Of a DNA stretch of 64,000 nt, positions 42,252 to 50,994 are shown piece by piece (within the stretch, counting starts at the first letter, position 1; each line of letters starts with the position of its first letter). The translations under genes were made by a program, and so were the position numbers. Below the pieces are notes generated by a model. It was given only the letters and a program-made list of their open reading frames with translations, made no database searches and had not been told where the DNA came from. The stretch spans positions 1,178,001-1,242,000 of the forward strand of contig NZ_CP029255.1 in the NCBI RefSeq assembly GCF_003122385.1, given 5' to 3'. The stretch comes from Flavobacterium crocinum (lineage in GTDB: Bacteria > Bacteroidota > Bacteroidia > Flavobacteriales > Flavobacteriaceae).

Positions 42252-42411
42252 TGTGTTGTTTGTTTTTTTCTTTTTTTTGATGTCACTGCTTTCGTTTTAT
42301 AACAATTTAATCCTTTGATTTTGTATAGAATTCGGGCAGTTAACGAAAAATAAAATTAGCCTTTTTACACATTCTTTATTAGTCTGATATTATCCGTATC
42401 TAATCTTTAAT

Positions 42412-42419
42412 TATCTTTG
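42412..42419 (+). promoter_or_regulatory. Candidate -7 promoter element of the AraC gene
   Basis: TATCTTTG fits TAnnTTTG but lies only four bases before the ATG at 42424, so the transcript would start about at the ATG: either leaderless or a chance match. No good -33 element was seen. Confidence 0.3.
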
Positions 42420-42423
42420 CAGT

Positions 42424-43314
42424 ATGAAATTGGAACAAACTAAAATAACGTCTTATCTCAACACCAAAGTTTCGGTGCTAAATCGTATTGAACCATTTTT
42501 TCAGGCGCCGTTTCATTCGCATCCGGAACTGGAATTGGTTTATGTGAAAGAGAGTTACGGCAAGCGAATCATCGGAAATTCGGTAATGCCGTTTGAGCCT
42601 GGCGATATGGTTTTTTTAGGTTCGGATATTCCGCACGTTTGGCTGAATGATGAAAAATATTATCAGGGAATTGAGGATTTGAGAGCCAATTCGATTGTTG
42701 TATATTTTCATAAAGATATTTTCGGACCGACTTTTTACGAGTTAAAAGAAACCCAAAAAATCAACGAACTTTTTCTTCAGGCAGGAAAAGGAATTTCGAT
42801 TATCGGAAAAACCAATAAACAGATTGCGAAAAAACTGGAGAAATTAGTTTCTAAAAAAGACTTTGAAGTTATCGTGGGACTTTTTGAAATTTTGTCTATT
42901 CTTTCTGAAAGTCAGGACACGATTTATATTAATGATGAAATTTATTCTTTGATGCAGAAGGATTCAAAAGTGGATCGGCTTTCCGAAGTTTTTCAATATG
43001 TCAATAAAAATTATAAAAAGAATATTTCCTTAGAAGAAATTGCCGCAGTTGCCAATATGACGAGAACATCTTTTTGTAGAATGTTCAAGTTAAAAACAAA
43101 GAAAAATTTTGTGGATTATCTACACGAAATCCGAATTTCGAATGCCTGTAAATTGTTGTTGGAAACGGATAAAAGCATGTCTGAGATTGCGTATGAATGC
43201 GGTTATAAAACGGCTTCGAACTTTAATAAGCTCTTTAAAAAAGTTAAAGGAATTACGCCTTCTGATTTTAAAAATAATGCGAAGGTTAGTTTTGCCACAG
43301 ATTATAAAGATTAA
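42424..43314 (+). CDS. AraC-family transcriptional regulator
   Basis: 296 residues: an N-terminal cupin sensor domain (FHSHPELELVYVKESYGKRIIGNSVMPFEPGDMVFLGSDIPHVW) and a C-terminal double helix-turn-helix (ISLEEIAAVANMTRTSFCRMFKLKTKKNFVDYLHEIRISNACKLLLETDKSMSEIAYECGYKTASNFNKLFKKVKGITPSDFK). It is divergent from the dehydratase operon and likely regulates the deoxysugar module. The last six codons and stop lie in an arm of a GCCACAGATT-type repeat (43294-43324), so its C-terminal residues ATDYKD were supplied by the repeat. Confidence 0.92.
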   Translation: MKLEQTKITSYLNTKVSVLNRIEPFFQAPFHSHPELELVYVKESYGKRIIGNSVMPFEPGDMVFLGSDIPHVWLNDEKYYQGIEDLRANSIVVYFHKDIFGPTFYELKETQKINELFLQAGKGISIIGKTNKQIAKKLEKLVSKKDFEVIVGLFEILSILSESQDTIYINDEIYSLMQKDSKVDRLSEVFQYVNKNYKKNISLEEIAAVANMTRTSFCRMFKLKTKKNFVDYLHEIRISNACKLLLETDKSMSEIAYECGYKTASNFNKLFKKVKGITPSDFKNNAKVSFATDYKD

Positions 43315-43540
43315 AAGGATTTTTACTCTTTGGCATAAATTTTAAACACATAGAATCATAGTTTTTCTTTGTCTAAAAAGGCATTTCATTTATCTAAATT
43401 CACATAGTTCTATGTGTTCAAATCTAGATTTTTTTTACTCTTTTTATGGATTAAAAATCTATGTTTCTATGTGTTTATTTTTTTCACGCAGATTTAGCTG
43501 ATTTCTCTAAAAAATCCTTTTAATACTTTAAATCTGTGGC
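43294..43540. repeat. Composite repeat: GCCACAGATT arms enclosing an ACACATAGAA element
   Basis: Outer arms 43294-43324 and 43510-43540 are complementary with few mismatches. Inside, 43344-43361 and 43459-43476 (AAACACATAGAATCATAG type) form a second inverted pair, with an inner CACATAGTTCTATGTG palindrome (about 43401-43416). The space 43315-43549 has no gene. Confidence 0.8.
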
Positions 43541-43549
43541 TAAAAAAAA

Positions 43550-44329
43550 TTAAATAGAACGATCTAAATGTGTATAACCACCATCCACATAAATAATCTG
43601 TCCAGTGGTATGGCTTGATTTTTCAGACAATAAGAAAACTACCATATTTGCGATTTCTTCTGCTGTTGTCATTCTGTTTTCTAGCGGAATATTTTTGGTA
43701 ATTGCAGCGAGTTTTTCTTCTTTGTTTTCAAAAGTATTGATCCACGTTTCGTAAAGAGGCGTGTAACATTCTGCCACAATTACGGCGTTTACACGAATGC
43801 TGTATTTCAATAATTCAACCGCCCATTCTCTCGTTAAAGCATTTCTTCCACCGTTTGAAGCGGCGTAAGCTGAGGTTCCGCCTTGTCCGGTTTCGGCAGT
43901 TTTAGAACCGATGTTTACAATGGCTCCTTTAGATTCTTTCAAATACGGAAGAGCGTGCTGTGCCATTAAATAATAGTGCACTAAATTTTTGTGAAGCGAA
44001 GCAGCGAAATCTTCATAATTTCCGTTTTCTAGTCCAACACCGTCATTAACGCCGGCATTGTTTACCAATCCGTCAATTCTTCCGAATTTTGCGATTACGG
44101 CTTCAACGGCTTTTTTGCAGTCTTCCGGTTTTGTCAAATCGGCGGCAACTTGGTGCGCTTCTTTTCCAATGGCTTTTAATTCTTCTACGGCTTTGATGTT
44201 GTCATTTTCGTTACGTCCAACGATAAACGGAATAGCATTTTCTTCGGCTAAAACCTTAACGATTCCTAAACCGATTCCTTTTGCGCCTCCTGTAACGATA
44301 ATGATTTTTTGGGTTAATGATAACTGCAT
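43550..44329 (-). CDS. SDR dehydrogenase, L-fucose dehydrogenase-like, with YxxxN in place of YxxxK
   Basis: 259 residues with coenzyme loop VTGGAKGIGLGI, NNAGVNDGVGLENG, and VNIGSKTAETGQGGTSAYAASNGGRNALTREWAVELL. The catalytic Tyr155 is present, but the position of the conserved Lys is Asn159. From memory a subgroup of Bacteroidetes SDRs around fucose genes has the same YAASNGGRNALTREWAVELL block, so this is probably a family trait rather than a mutation. It would oxidise L-fucose to the lactone as first step of the pathway; assignment by context. Flanked on both sides by near-identical repeats. Confidence 0.82.
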   Translation of the reverse strand: MQLSLTQKIIIVTGGAKGIGLGIVKVLAEENAIPFIVGRNENDNIKAVEELKAIGKEAHQVAADLTKPEDCKKAVEAVIAKFGRIDGLVNNAGVNDGVGLENGNYEDFAASLHKNLVHYYLMAQHALPYLKESKGAIVNIGSKTAETGQGGTSAYAASNGGRNALTREWAVELLKYSIRVNAVIVAECYTPLYETWINTFENKEEKLAAITKNIPLENRMTTAEEIANMVVFLLSEKSSHTTGQIIYVDGGYTHLDRSI

Positions 44330-44366
44330 GATTTATTGATTATAATTTATTGCTAATATATTTTTT

Positions 44367-44465
44367 AAACACATAGAATCATAGTTTTTCTTTGTCTAAA
44401 AAAGGCATTTCATTTATTTTAAATTCACATAGTCTATGTGTTCAAATCTATGTCTCTATGTGTTT
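44367..44465. repeat. ACACATAGAA-type repeat, second copy flanking the SDR gene
   Basis: Inverted arms 44367-44384 and 44448-44465 with inner CACATAGTCTATGTG palindrome. The first 85 or so bases are nearly identical, and in the same orientation, to those from 43344. No ORF. Confidence 0.85.
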
Positions 44466-44492
44466 AATATTTTAATAGGTAGTTTATAAAAA

Positions 44493-44534
44493 TTTACAGC
44501 TGTTGTTCATGACAAACAACAGCTGTAAAAATAG
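44493..44534 (-). terminator. Terminator of the symporter gene
   Basis: Perfect 15-bp stem (TTTACAGCTGTTGTT at 44493-44507 with AACAACAGCTGTAAA at 44515-44529) and 7-base loop. On the minus strand it is followed by a TTTTT-containing stretch and lies 28 bases beyond the symporter stop codon. Confidence 0.88.
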
Positions 44535-44556
44535 AGAGAATAGAACTGATAATTTA

Positions 44557-46242
44557 TTACCAGAACTTAACATAAAGAGCCACAATAATCAGTAATGTAA
44601 TTACGATTAAAACCGTAGTCTGTGGCTGCACTTTAAACATTCCAGGTTCAGTCTCGAATGCTTTAGGGTTTACTTTTGGACCAGCAAAACTGATCAGGAT
44701 CATTGCAATCATTGTAAATAAGAATGATAATCCCATACAGATATGGAACGGAATTTCGAAAGCTCCTTTTCCATTATTGTAAGCTGTGTATAAAAGTGTA
44801 TCGTTTCCAAATATAGCCGGAGCGTATTCGTTGAATAAAACAGATAATAAGAATCCTAAGATTACCCCAACGATTGCAGCTGTTCCAGTCGTTCTTTTCC
44901 AGAACATACCTAAGAAGAACATAGCAAAAACTCCAGGGCTAATGAATCCGGTGTATTTTTGGATGTATGTGAATCCACCAACACCACCGATTCCTAAAAT
45001 GTCATTCCAAGTAAATAAAACAGCTAATAGCATTGCAGCAAAAACCGCAAGTCTACCGATATTTACCTGTTGTTTTTCTCCAGCATCTTTTTGGATGTAT
45101 TTTTTATGAATATCTAATGTATAGATTGTAGAAATACTGTTTACTTTTCCAGCCAAAGAAGCTACGATTGCAGCCGTTAAAGCAGCAACAGAAAGTCCTT
45201 TTAATCCTGTTGGAAGGAATGTTAATATTGCTGAATAAGCTCCGTCTTTTCCTCCAACTAATTGAGGTAATTCTCCTTTCATGTATAAAACATAAGCAGC
45301 AATACCAGGCAACATTACGATAAGTGGCATTAATAATTTTAACATACCAGCAAATAAAATTCCTGTACGAGCCGTTTGTAAATCTGCTCCAAGTGCTCTT
45401 TGCGTGATGTATTGGTTACATCCCCAGTAGTTCAAGTTGATGATCCAGATACCGGCAGCGTAAGATAACAATCCAGGGAAAGTTAAATACTTATCGATTT
45501 CAAGTTGTGTAGAAGTTGCAGTTGGTTTTGGAATAATCATTTTAAAGTGCTCAGGAGCTTCCTGCATTAAAACTTTGAAACCGGCAATTGCGTTTTGACC
45601 AACACCAAAAGCTTCTGCCACTGTTGTTAAGGCAATGTAAGAAGTTACCAAACCTCCAATAATTAATACAGCAACCTGAATAACGTCTGTATAAGCCACT
45701 ACTTTCATTCCTCCAAGAGAAATAAATAAAGCAAATACAGCCAATCCAATCATAATAGCATGAAGATATTCTCCTCCTGCAAGACCGTTAATCGCAACTG
45801 CTCCTAAATATAAAATAGAAGTTAGGTTTACAAAAACATACAAAAACAACCAGAAAACTGCCATAATCAACGCAGTAGATTCGTTGTAACGTGTTTTTAA
45901 GAATTGTGGCATTGTGTAAATCTTGTTTTTAAGATATACTGGGATAAACCACACAGCCACAATAATAAGGGCAATGGCAGCAAGCCATTCGTAAGCAGCA
46001 ACAGCGATTCCTAAAAAGAAACCTTCACCGCTCATTCCGATGAATTGTTCTGCAGAGATGTTAGAAGCAATAAGAGAAGCTCCAATTGCCCACCATGTTA
46101 AATTTCCTTCAGCCAAAAAGTAAGCTTTAGCATCTTGTTCGTCTTGTTTACGTTTGCGGTAAACCGTATAACCGTAGACAGAGACTACGATAAAATAAAT
46201 AATAAAAACCGCATAATCTGCGAAAGCGAGGTTTTGGTTCAT
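44557..46242 (-). CDS. Sodium/sugar symporter, SLC5 (SSS) family
   Basis: 561 residues with about 14 membrane segments, the SGLT length. Motifs include RKRKQDEQDAKAYFLAEGNLTWWAIGASLIASNISAEQFIGMSGEGF near the N-terminus (the sodium-site helix) and GLKGLSVAALTAAIVASLAGKVNSISTIYTLDIHKKYIQ. It imports a sugar with Na+ across the inner membrane. Neighbours include deoxysugar and galactose genes, and a sequence resembling the AraR-type operator lies upstream (46414-46436), so galactose, arabinose or fucose are all candidates. The conserved operator-like site favours L-arabinose or D-galactose, which are structurally alike. Confidence 0.9.
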   Translation of the reverse strand: MNQNLAFADYAVFIIYFIVVSVYGYTVYRKRKQDEQDAKAYFLAEGNLTWWAIGASLIASNISAEQFIGMSGEGFFLGIAVAAYEWLAAIALIIVAVWFIPVYLKNKIYTMPQFLKTRYNESTALIMAVFWLFLYVFVNLTSILYLGAVAINGLAGGEYLHAIMIGLAVFALFISLGGMKVVAYTDVIQVAVLIIGGLVTSYIALTTVAEAFGVGQNAIAGFKVLMQEAPEHFKMIIPKPTATSTQLEIDKYLTFPGLLSYAAGIWIINLNYWGCNQYITQRALGADLQTARTGILFAGMLKLLMPLIVMLPGIAAYVLYMKGELPQLVGGKDGAYSAILTFLPTGLKGLSVAALTAAIVASLAGKVNSISTIYTLDIHKKYIQKDAGEKQQVNIGRLAVFAAMLLAVLFTWNDILGIGGVGGFTYIQKYTGFISPGVFAMFFLGMFWKRTTGTAAIVGVILGFLLSVLFNEYAPAIFGNDTLLYTAYNNGKGAFEIPFHICMGLSFLFTMIAMILISFAGPKVNPKAFETEPGMFKVQPQTTVLIVITLLIIVALYVKFW

Positions 46243-46378
46243 TGTTAGTAGTATTTTAAATAATTATTATAGGGTAAAGTTTGTTTATTTGGTTTTACAA
46301 TCAGTTTTATTTTATCTCGTTAAAAATGCAAGATGTGTTTTATTTCTGTTATTTTTTTGCGAAAATAAAAGCAGAAGC

Positions 46379-46436
46379 CAAATGTAAAATAAAAATTTAG
46401 AAATCAACCATCAGCAAATGTGTTTTTTACATTTAT
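46379..46436 (-). promoter_or_regulatory. Candidate promoter and AraR-like site of the symporter
   Basis: On the minus strand TACATTTG (46386-46379) fits the -7 consensus and TTG at 46407-46405 lies 18 bases before it. Just upstream, TGTGTTTTTTACATTTAT (46419-46436) matches the TGT-N7-ACACTTAT motif of the arabinose genes with one change. The rest of the 249-base gap 46243-46491 shows nothing else. Confidence 0.5.
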
Positions 46437-46491
46437 AAGAGGTGTATTGTGTTAAATTTCTGCATTCCTGACTTTAATAAAACGATATTTC

Positions 46492-47550
46492 TTACACTTT
46501 TACAAGGTTCTTATAATGTTCCTCCGATTGTTGTCTTAAAATTTCGGCACTTTTTTCAGGTGTAATATCACGCTGTGATTCTCCTAACATTTCGTATCCC
46601 ACCATGAATTTTTTTACGGTTGCCGATCTTAACAAAGGCGGGTAAAAATGCATATGAAAATGCCATTCCGGATGAAGTAATCCGTCGGTTGGTGCCTGAT
46701 GAATCCCTGATGAATAAGGGAAAGAAGTATTAAATAAATTGTCGTATTTAGTCGTTAACTGTTTTAGTATTTTAGCAAAAGCAGTGCTTTCTTCGGCAGT
46801 AAAATCGGTAATTTTACTTATTGCCCTTTTGCTCACAATCATCGTTTCGTAAGGCCAGATTGCCCAGAATGGAACCAATGCAACAAAATGATCATTTTCG
46901 ATTACAATACGGCTTTCTGCTTTTAATTCTGCCTGAACATAATCTTCCAAAAGAGTTCTTTTGTTTTTATCGTAGTACGATTTTAAACTGTTATGCGTTT
47001 TTTCGACCTGAGTAGGAAGAGAAGACTGAGCCCAGATTTGTCCGTGTGGATGCGGATTGCTGCAACCCATTACACTTCCTTTATTTTCAAAAATCTGAAC
47101 GTGATTGATATATTTGATGTTACCTAAATCGGTGTATTCTCTTTGCCAGGTTTTGATAATCGTTTCAATTCCTTCAACATCCATTTCCGGTAAAGTCAAA
47201 TCGTGTCTTGGTGAAAAGCACACCACGCGTGAAATTCCCTGCTCCGGTTTTGCTTTAAAGAAAGTATGTTTGATATCTTCTTCAAAAATAATTTCATCCT
47301 GTTTCATAGCAGCAAAATCATTTTCAAAAACAAAGCTGCTTTCGTATGCCGGATTATGCATTCCGTTTGCACGAACATTTCCAGGACATAAATAACAAGT
47401 TGGGTCGTATTTTGGAAGTTCTTCTGTCGAAATTGTTTCGTTTTGTCCCTGCCAAGGGCGTTTTGCACGATGAGGTGAAACCAGCACCCATTCGTTGATT
47501 AATGGGTTGAAGCGTCTGTGCGGATCTTCATTAATGTCAAAATTTTTCAT
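46492..47550 (-). CDS. galT: Galactose-1-phosphate uridylyltransferase
   Basis: 352 residues with zinc Cys pair (CYLCPGN, Cys52 and Cys55) and the catalytic HPH motif in SNPHPHGQIWAQ (His167-Pro-His169). It exchanges UMP between UDP-glucose and galactose-1-phosphate in the Leloir pathway. Seventeen bases separate it from galK, and the three gal genes run in the order galM, galK, galT. Confidence 0.97.
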   Translation of the reverse strand: MKNFDINEDPHRRFNPLINEWVLVSPHRAKRPWQGQNETISTEELPKYDPTCYLCPGNVRANGMHNPAYESSFVFENDFAAMKQDEIIFEEDIKHTFFKAKPEQGISRVVCFSPRHDLTLPEMDVEGIETIIKTWQREYTDLGNIKYINHVQIFENKGSVMGCSNPHPHGQIWAQSSLPTQVEKTHNSLKSYYDKNKRTLLEDYVQAELKAESRIVIENDHFVALVPFWAIWPYETMIVSKRAISKITDFTAEESTAFAKILKQLTTKYDNLFNTSFPYSSGIHQAPTDGLLHPEWHFHMHFYPPLLRSATVKKFMVGYEMLGESQRDITPEKSAEILRQQSEEHYKNLVKV

Positions 47551-47567
47551 TGTAGTTGTGTTGGGTA

Positions 47568-48728
47568 TTAAAGTAGTGTTGTTCCGTTTGAGATTTTTAC
47601 ATCATAGAATTTTAATTCAATTCCAAATGTATCTAAATAAAGTTTCGAAAATTTACTTTTAACTTCATTTTCGTGACCTTTTTTAACTAAATTAATGGTA
47701 CATCCTCCGAAACCGCCTCCCATAAGTCGGGAACCAATAATAGCATCGTCTTCTTTTGCAGTATCGACAAGGAAATCTAATTCTTCGCAGCTTACTTCAT
47801 ATTCTTGCGATAAACCGTAGTGTGTTTCAAAAAGCAATTCTCCTAAAAGTTCAATATTTCCCTGATCTAAAGCTTCGCAGGCTTTGATAACACGGTTGAT
47901 TTCTTTTACAACAAAATGAACTCTGCTGAATACTTTTTCGGTCATTTTATCTTTCAAACTCAAAACTTGTTCTTCGGTAGCATCTCTAAAACTTTTTACT
48001 TCCGGAAAATGGTTTTTTATGATTGCTAAACCTTCTTCACACTCAATTCTTCTAGTGTTGTATTCTGATGTGAACAATGAATGTTTTACGTTAGAATCCA
48101 ATAAAATCAAAGAATAGTCTTTAAAGTCGGCATTGTGATATTCAAAATCTAAAGTGTTGCAGTCTAATTTGATTACTTTGTTTTCTAAACCGTGAACGCT
48201 CGAAAACTGATCCATAATACCGCAGTTGATCCCAACCCAGTGTTCTGCTTTTTGTCCTAATAAAGAAATATCTACTTTCTCAATTTTTAAATCAAAAAGA
48301 GATTTGATCCCGAAAATCATTCCGCATTCTAAAGCCGCAGAAGACGATAATCCGGAACCAACCGGAATATTACTGCTGAAAACACAGTTGAAACCTTCAA
48401 AAGTGAATCCGTTATCCTGCAGTTGTTTGATTACGCCTCGAATATAATTCGTCCAAACCACATCACTCAGTTTTACTTCCTGAGTTAAGTCGATTTCAAA
48501 CTCTTCATTTAAGTCGATAGCTATTATTTTAGAGGTATTGGTATTGTTTTTTTCAAAAGCAAAACAAATTACTTTATCAATTGCAGCTGGTAAAACATAA
48601 CCGTCATTGTAGTCAATATGTTCTCCGATAATATTGATTCTTCCCGGAGAAAGTACCGTTTTCTGTGGAGAAGATCCAAAAGATTTCTCAAAAAAAGCAA
48701 CGGTATTTTGTATTAAAATATCATTCAT
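47568..48728 (-). CDS. galK: Galactokinase
   Basis: 386 residues of the GHMP kinase fold: galactokinase signature GRINIIGEHIDYNDGYVLPAAI (about 29-50), ATP-binding loop NIPVGSGLSSSAALE (about 120-134), and GSRLMGGGFGGCTI near the end. It phosphorylates D-galactose at C1. The gap to galM is 31 bases. Confidence 0.97.
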   Translation of the reverse strand: MNDILIQNTVAFFEKSFGSSPQKTVLSPGRINIIGEHIDYNDGYVLPAAIDKVICFAFEKNNTNTSKIIAIDLNEEFEIDLTQEVKLSDVVWTNYIRGVIKQLQDNGFTFEGFNCVFSSNIPVGSGLSSSAALECGMIFGIKSLFDLKIEKVDISLLGQKAEHWVGINCGIMDQFSSVHGLENKVIKLDCNTLDFEYHNADFKDYSLILLDSNVKHSLFTSEYNTRRIECEEGLAIIKNHFPEVKSFRDATEEQVLSLKDKMTEKVFSRVHFVVKEINRVIKACEALDQGNIELLGELLFETHYGLSQEYEVSCEELDFLVDTAKEDDAIIGSRLMGGGFGGCTINLVKKGHENEVKSKFSKLYLDTFGIELKFYDVKISNGTTLL

Positions 48729-48759
48729 TATAGTTGTTGTAATTGTATTGGGTAAATAG

Positions 48760-49812
48760 TTAGTTTAAGGTTTCAAATTGGTACACTGTTTTTTGAGCAT
48801 ATTGTTCTCCTTTTTTCAAAACAGCATTTGGAAAATGTGTCTGATTTGGTGCATCCGGAAAATTTTGTGTTTCAAAGCAAATACCGCTTTGTGCGTTGTA
48901 ATCGACGTTTTCTTTTCCTTTTAGTTTTCCGAAACAATTTCCGCCTACATATATATGTACACTTGGCTGATCGGTATAAACATTCATTCTCAGTTTATTT
49001 TTTAAACTGATTAATTGTGCTACGATTTCGGTTTTAGAATTGACTACAAAAGAATTGTCAATTGGAAACGGACAGTTTTTAGTAGTTCTGAAATCAAAAT
49101 CATGATCGGTTAAATCAGTAAAATCTCCTGTTGGAATATTATCTGAATTCGTTTCCAGCATTTTAGCCGATTTGATAAACATCTGCTGTTCCAGAACATT
49201 TCCATCATGTCCGTCAAGATTAAAATAACTGTGATGCGTTAAATTAATAATCGTATCTTCTGTTGACGTTGCTTTATAATCTAATTTTAATTCGTTTTCT
49301 TCTGTTAAAGTATAAGTCAGATAAACCGTCATTTCGCCAGGAAAATTTTCATCTAAATGTTCACTTAGAAGGCCAAAAGTAATAGACGGATTTTCACCGG
49401 TTTTGGCATCAGTCACACTCCACGTTTTTCTTCCAAATCCCATTGGTCCGCCGTGAAGCGTATTTCCATTATTATTTCCGTCAAGCTGAAATTTTTTATC
49501 ATTCAGACTAAAAGTGGCATTATGAATACGACCGGCATAACGGCCAACCGTTGTTCCAAAATAAGGAGCACTTGGTAAATTATACGATTCTAAATACGAT
49601 TCCAGATTATCAAACCCTAATACAACGTCGGTTAATTTTCCATCAACTGGAATCTGGATTGAAGTTACAGTTGCACCATAATTGATGATTTGAACTTTCA
49701 TTCCGTTTTTATTCACTAAATCAAATGAATAAATTTCATCTTTATTAGGCATTAAACCGAACAATTTGCAATTATGAGCGTCTTTTAAATGTGATATGTG
49801 TTTTATTTCCAT
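48760..49812 (-). CDS. galM: Aldose 1-epimerase (galactose mutarotase)
   Basis: 350 residues from the ATG at 49812 (MEIKHISH); the frame extends further upstream but that part overlaps the divergent promoter and reads as a non-conserved extension. Motifs include FGTTVGRYAGRIHNATF, GNTLHGGPMGFGRKTW, INLTHHSYFNLDGHDG and GICFETQNFPDAPN, with the catalytic His and Glu expected in these blocks. It is cytoplasmic, unlike the lipoprotein paralogue at 60275-61459. Confidence 0.93.
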   Translation of the reverse strand: MEIKHISHLKDAHNCKLFGLMPNKDEIYSFDLVNKNGMKVQIINYGATVTSIQIPVDGKLTDVVLGFDNLESYLESYNLPSAPYFGTTVGRYAGRIHNATFSLNDKKFQLDGNNNGNTLHGGPMGFGRKTWSVTDAKTGENPSITFGLLSEHLDENFPGEMTVYLTYTLTEENELKLDYKATSTEDTIINLTHHSYFNLDGHDGNVLEQQMFIKSAKMLETNSDNIPTGDFTDLTDHDFDFRTTKNCPFPIDNSFVVNSKTEIVAQLISLKNKLRMNVYTDQPSVHIYVGGNCFGKLKGKENVDYNAQSGICFETQNFPDAPNQTHFPNAVLKKGEQYAQKTVYQFETLN

Positions 49813-49855
49813 ATAATTTTTACCAATAATGAAATCCAAAAATAGAAACATTCTG

Positions 49856-49880
49856 TATATTTGCATACCAGTACCTACCA
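49856..49880 (+). promoter_or_regulatory. Promoter and possible operator of the GntR/gal divergent region
   Basis: TATATTTGC (49856-49864) is a perfect -7 match for the plus-strand regulator, giving a leader of about 33 bases. Directly after it is the direct repeat TACCAGTACCTACCAG (about 49866-49881), placed where a repressor could block both transcripts. The repeat has not been linked to a protein. Confidence 0.5.
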
Positions 49881-49902
49881 GTTTTTAATATTAATAGTCA
49901 AA

Positions 49903-50913
49903 ATGACTTTATTTATGAACATCATTTCAATCCAAAATAATATTGGTCTTCCAAAATATAAGCAGATAATTCTTTCAATAGAAAAAGCTATTGAAGAGGG
50001 AATTTTAGTTAAAGGAGATCGTCTTCCGTCGGTAAATAAAGTCTGTTTGGCGTTCTCTTTGTCTCGCGATACAGTCCTTTTGGCGTACGACGAATTGAAG
50101 AAAAGAGGAATTATTTATGCCATTCCGGGAAAAGGATATTACGTTAAAAGCATTGAAATCACTATAACTCAGAAGATTTTCCTGCTTTTTGATGAGTTGA
50201 ATATTTTTAAAGAAGATATTTATAATTCGTTTCTGAAAAATATTGGAAAAAATGTTCAGGTTGATATTTTCTTTCATCATTTCAATGTTCAGGTTTTTAA
50301 AAAACTGATCAATGACAGCAATGGAAATTACACCAAATATATTTTGATGCCGACGAACTTAAACGATATAGTCGATTCGATAAAAACCCTACCAGTGAAT
50401 GATGTGATAATTTTGGATCAGACGAATTCGGACTTGAAAATATTTCCGGCAATTTATCAAAATCATCAAAAAGATATTTATGAAGGTTTAATGAAAGGCA
50501 AATCGAGATTATCAAAATATAAAAAACTGATTTTGATTTTTCCGGGTTTTAGAGAACCACCAGGAATGAAAATTGGTTTCGAATCTTTCTGTCAGGATTA
50601 TGGTTTTGATTACGAAATTGTTTCTGATTTCAGCAATCAAACTATCGCTTTGGGAGATTTGTATATCATTCCTCACGATCGAGATTTACTTCTGGTTATT
50701 GAAAATGCGATGGGAAGAAAATTAAAATTGGGAGAAGATTTTGGAATTATCTCATATAATGAAACACCGTTAAAGAAAATTGCTGCAAACGGAATTACCA
50801 CAATTTCAACCAATTTTGAAATGATGGGAAAAATTTTGGCCGATATCGTTCTAAAAGGAATAAAAGAGCAAATAGAAAATAAATCGGCTCTTATATTGAG
50901 GAACTCTTTATAA
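49903..50913 (+). CDS. GntR-type transcriptional regulator with LacI-like sensor domain
   Basis: 336 residues from the ATG at 49903; ATG at 49915 is equally possible, and a TTG at 49861 was rejected because it lies in the promoter. The N-terminal winged helix reads GLPKYKQIILSIEKAIEEGILVKGDRLPSVNKVCLAFSLSRDTVLLAYDELKKRGIIYAIPGKGYYV. The C-terminal 250 residues resemble a periplasmic-binding/LacI sensor (IILDQTNSDLKIFPAIYQNHQKDIYEGL, DFGIISYNETPLKKIAANGITTISTNFEMMG). It is divergent from galM-galK-galT and probably senses a sugar to control that operon. Confidence 0.88.
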   Translation: MTLFMNIISIQNNIGLPKYKQIILSIEKAIEEGILVKGDRLPSVNKVCLAFSLSRDTVLLAYDELKKRGIIYAIPGKGYYVKSIEITITQKIFLLFDELNIFKEDIYNSFLKNIGKNVQVDIFFHHFNVQVFKKLINDSNGNYTKYILMPTNLNDIVDSIKTLPVNDVIILDQTNSDLKIFPAIYQNHQKDIYEGLMKGKSRLSKYKKLILIFPGFREPPGMKIGFESFCQDYGFDYEIVSDFSNQTIALGDLYIIPHDRDLLLVIENAMGRKLKLGEDFGIISYNETPLKKIAANGITTISTNFEMMGKILADIVLKGIKEQIENKSALILRNSL

Positions 50914-50915
50914 AT

Positions 50916-50982
50916 TTCTCCCGCAGATTTAGCAGTTTTTTTTGATAATTGATCAGCTAAATCTCCTAAATCTGCGAGAGAA
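50916..50982. repeat. Hairpin between convergent regulator genes
   Basis: Arms 50916-50932 (TTCTCCCGCAGATTTAG) and 50966-50982 (CTAAATCTGCGAGAGAA) pair with one mismatch. It fills the space between the GntR and Nudix regulator genes. It may act as terminator for both, and belongs to the CGCAGATTTAGC repeat type. Confidence 0.7.
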
Positions 50983-50994
50983 AAAATAAAGTTC

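Noticed and set aside
49813..49866. N-terminal extension of galM
   Set aside because: The extra residues MQIYRMFLFLDFIIGKNY are not part of the GalM fold and would overlap the divergent GntR promoter.
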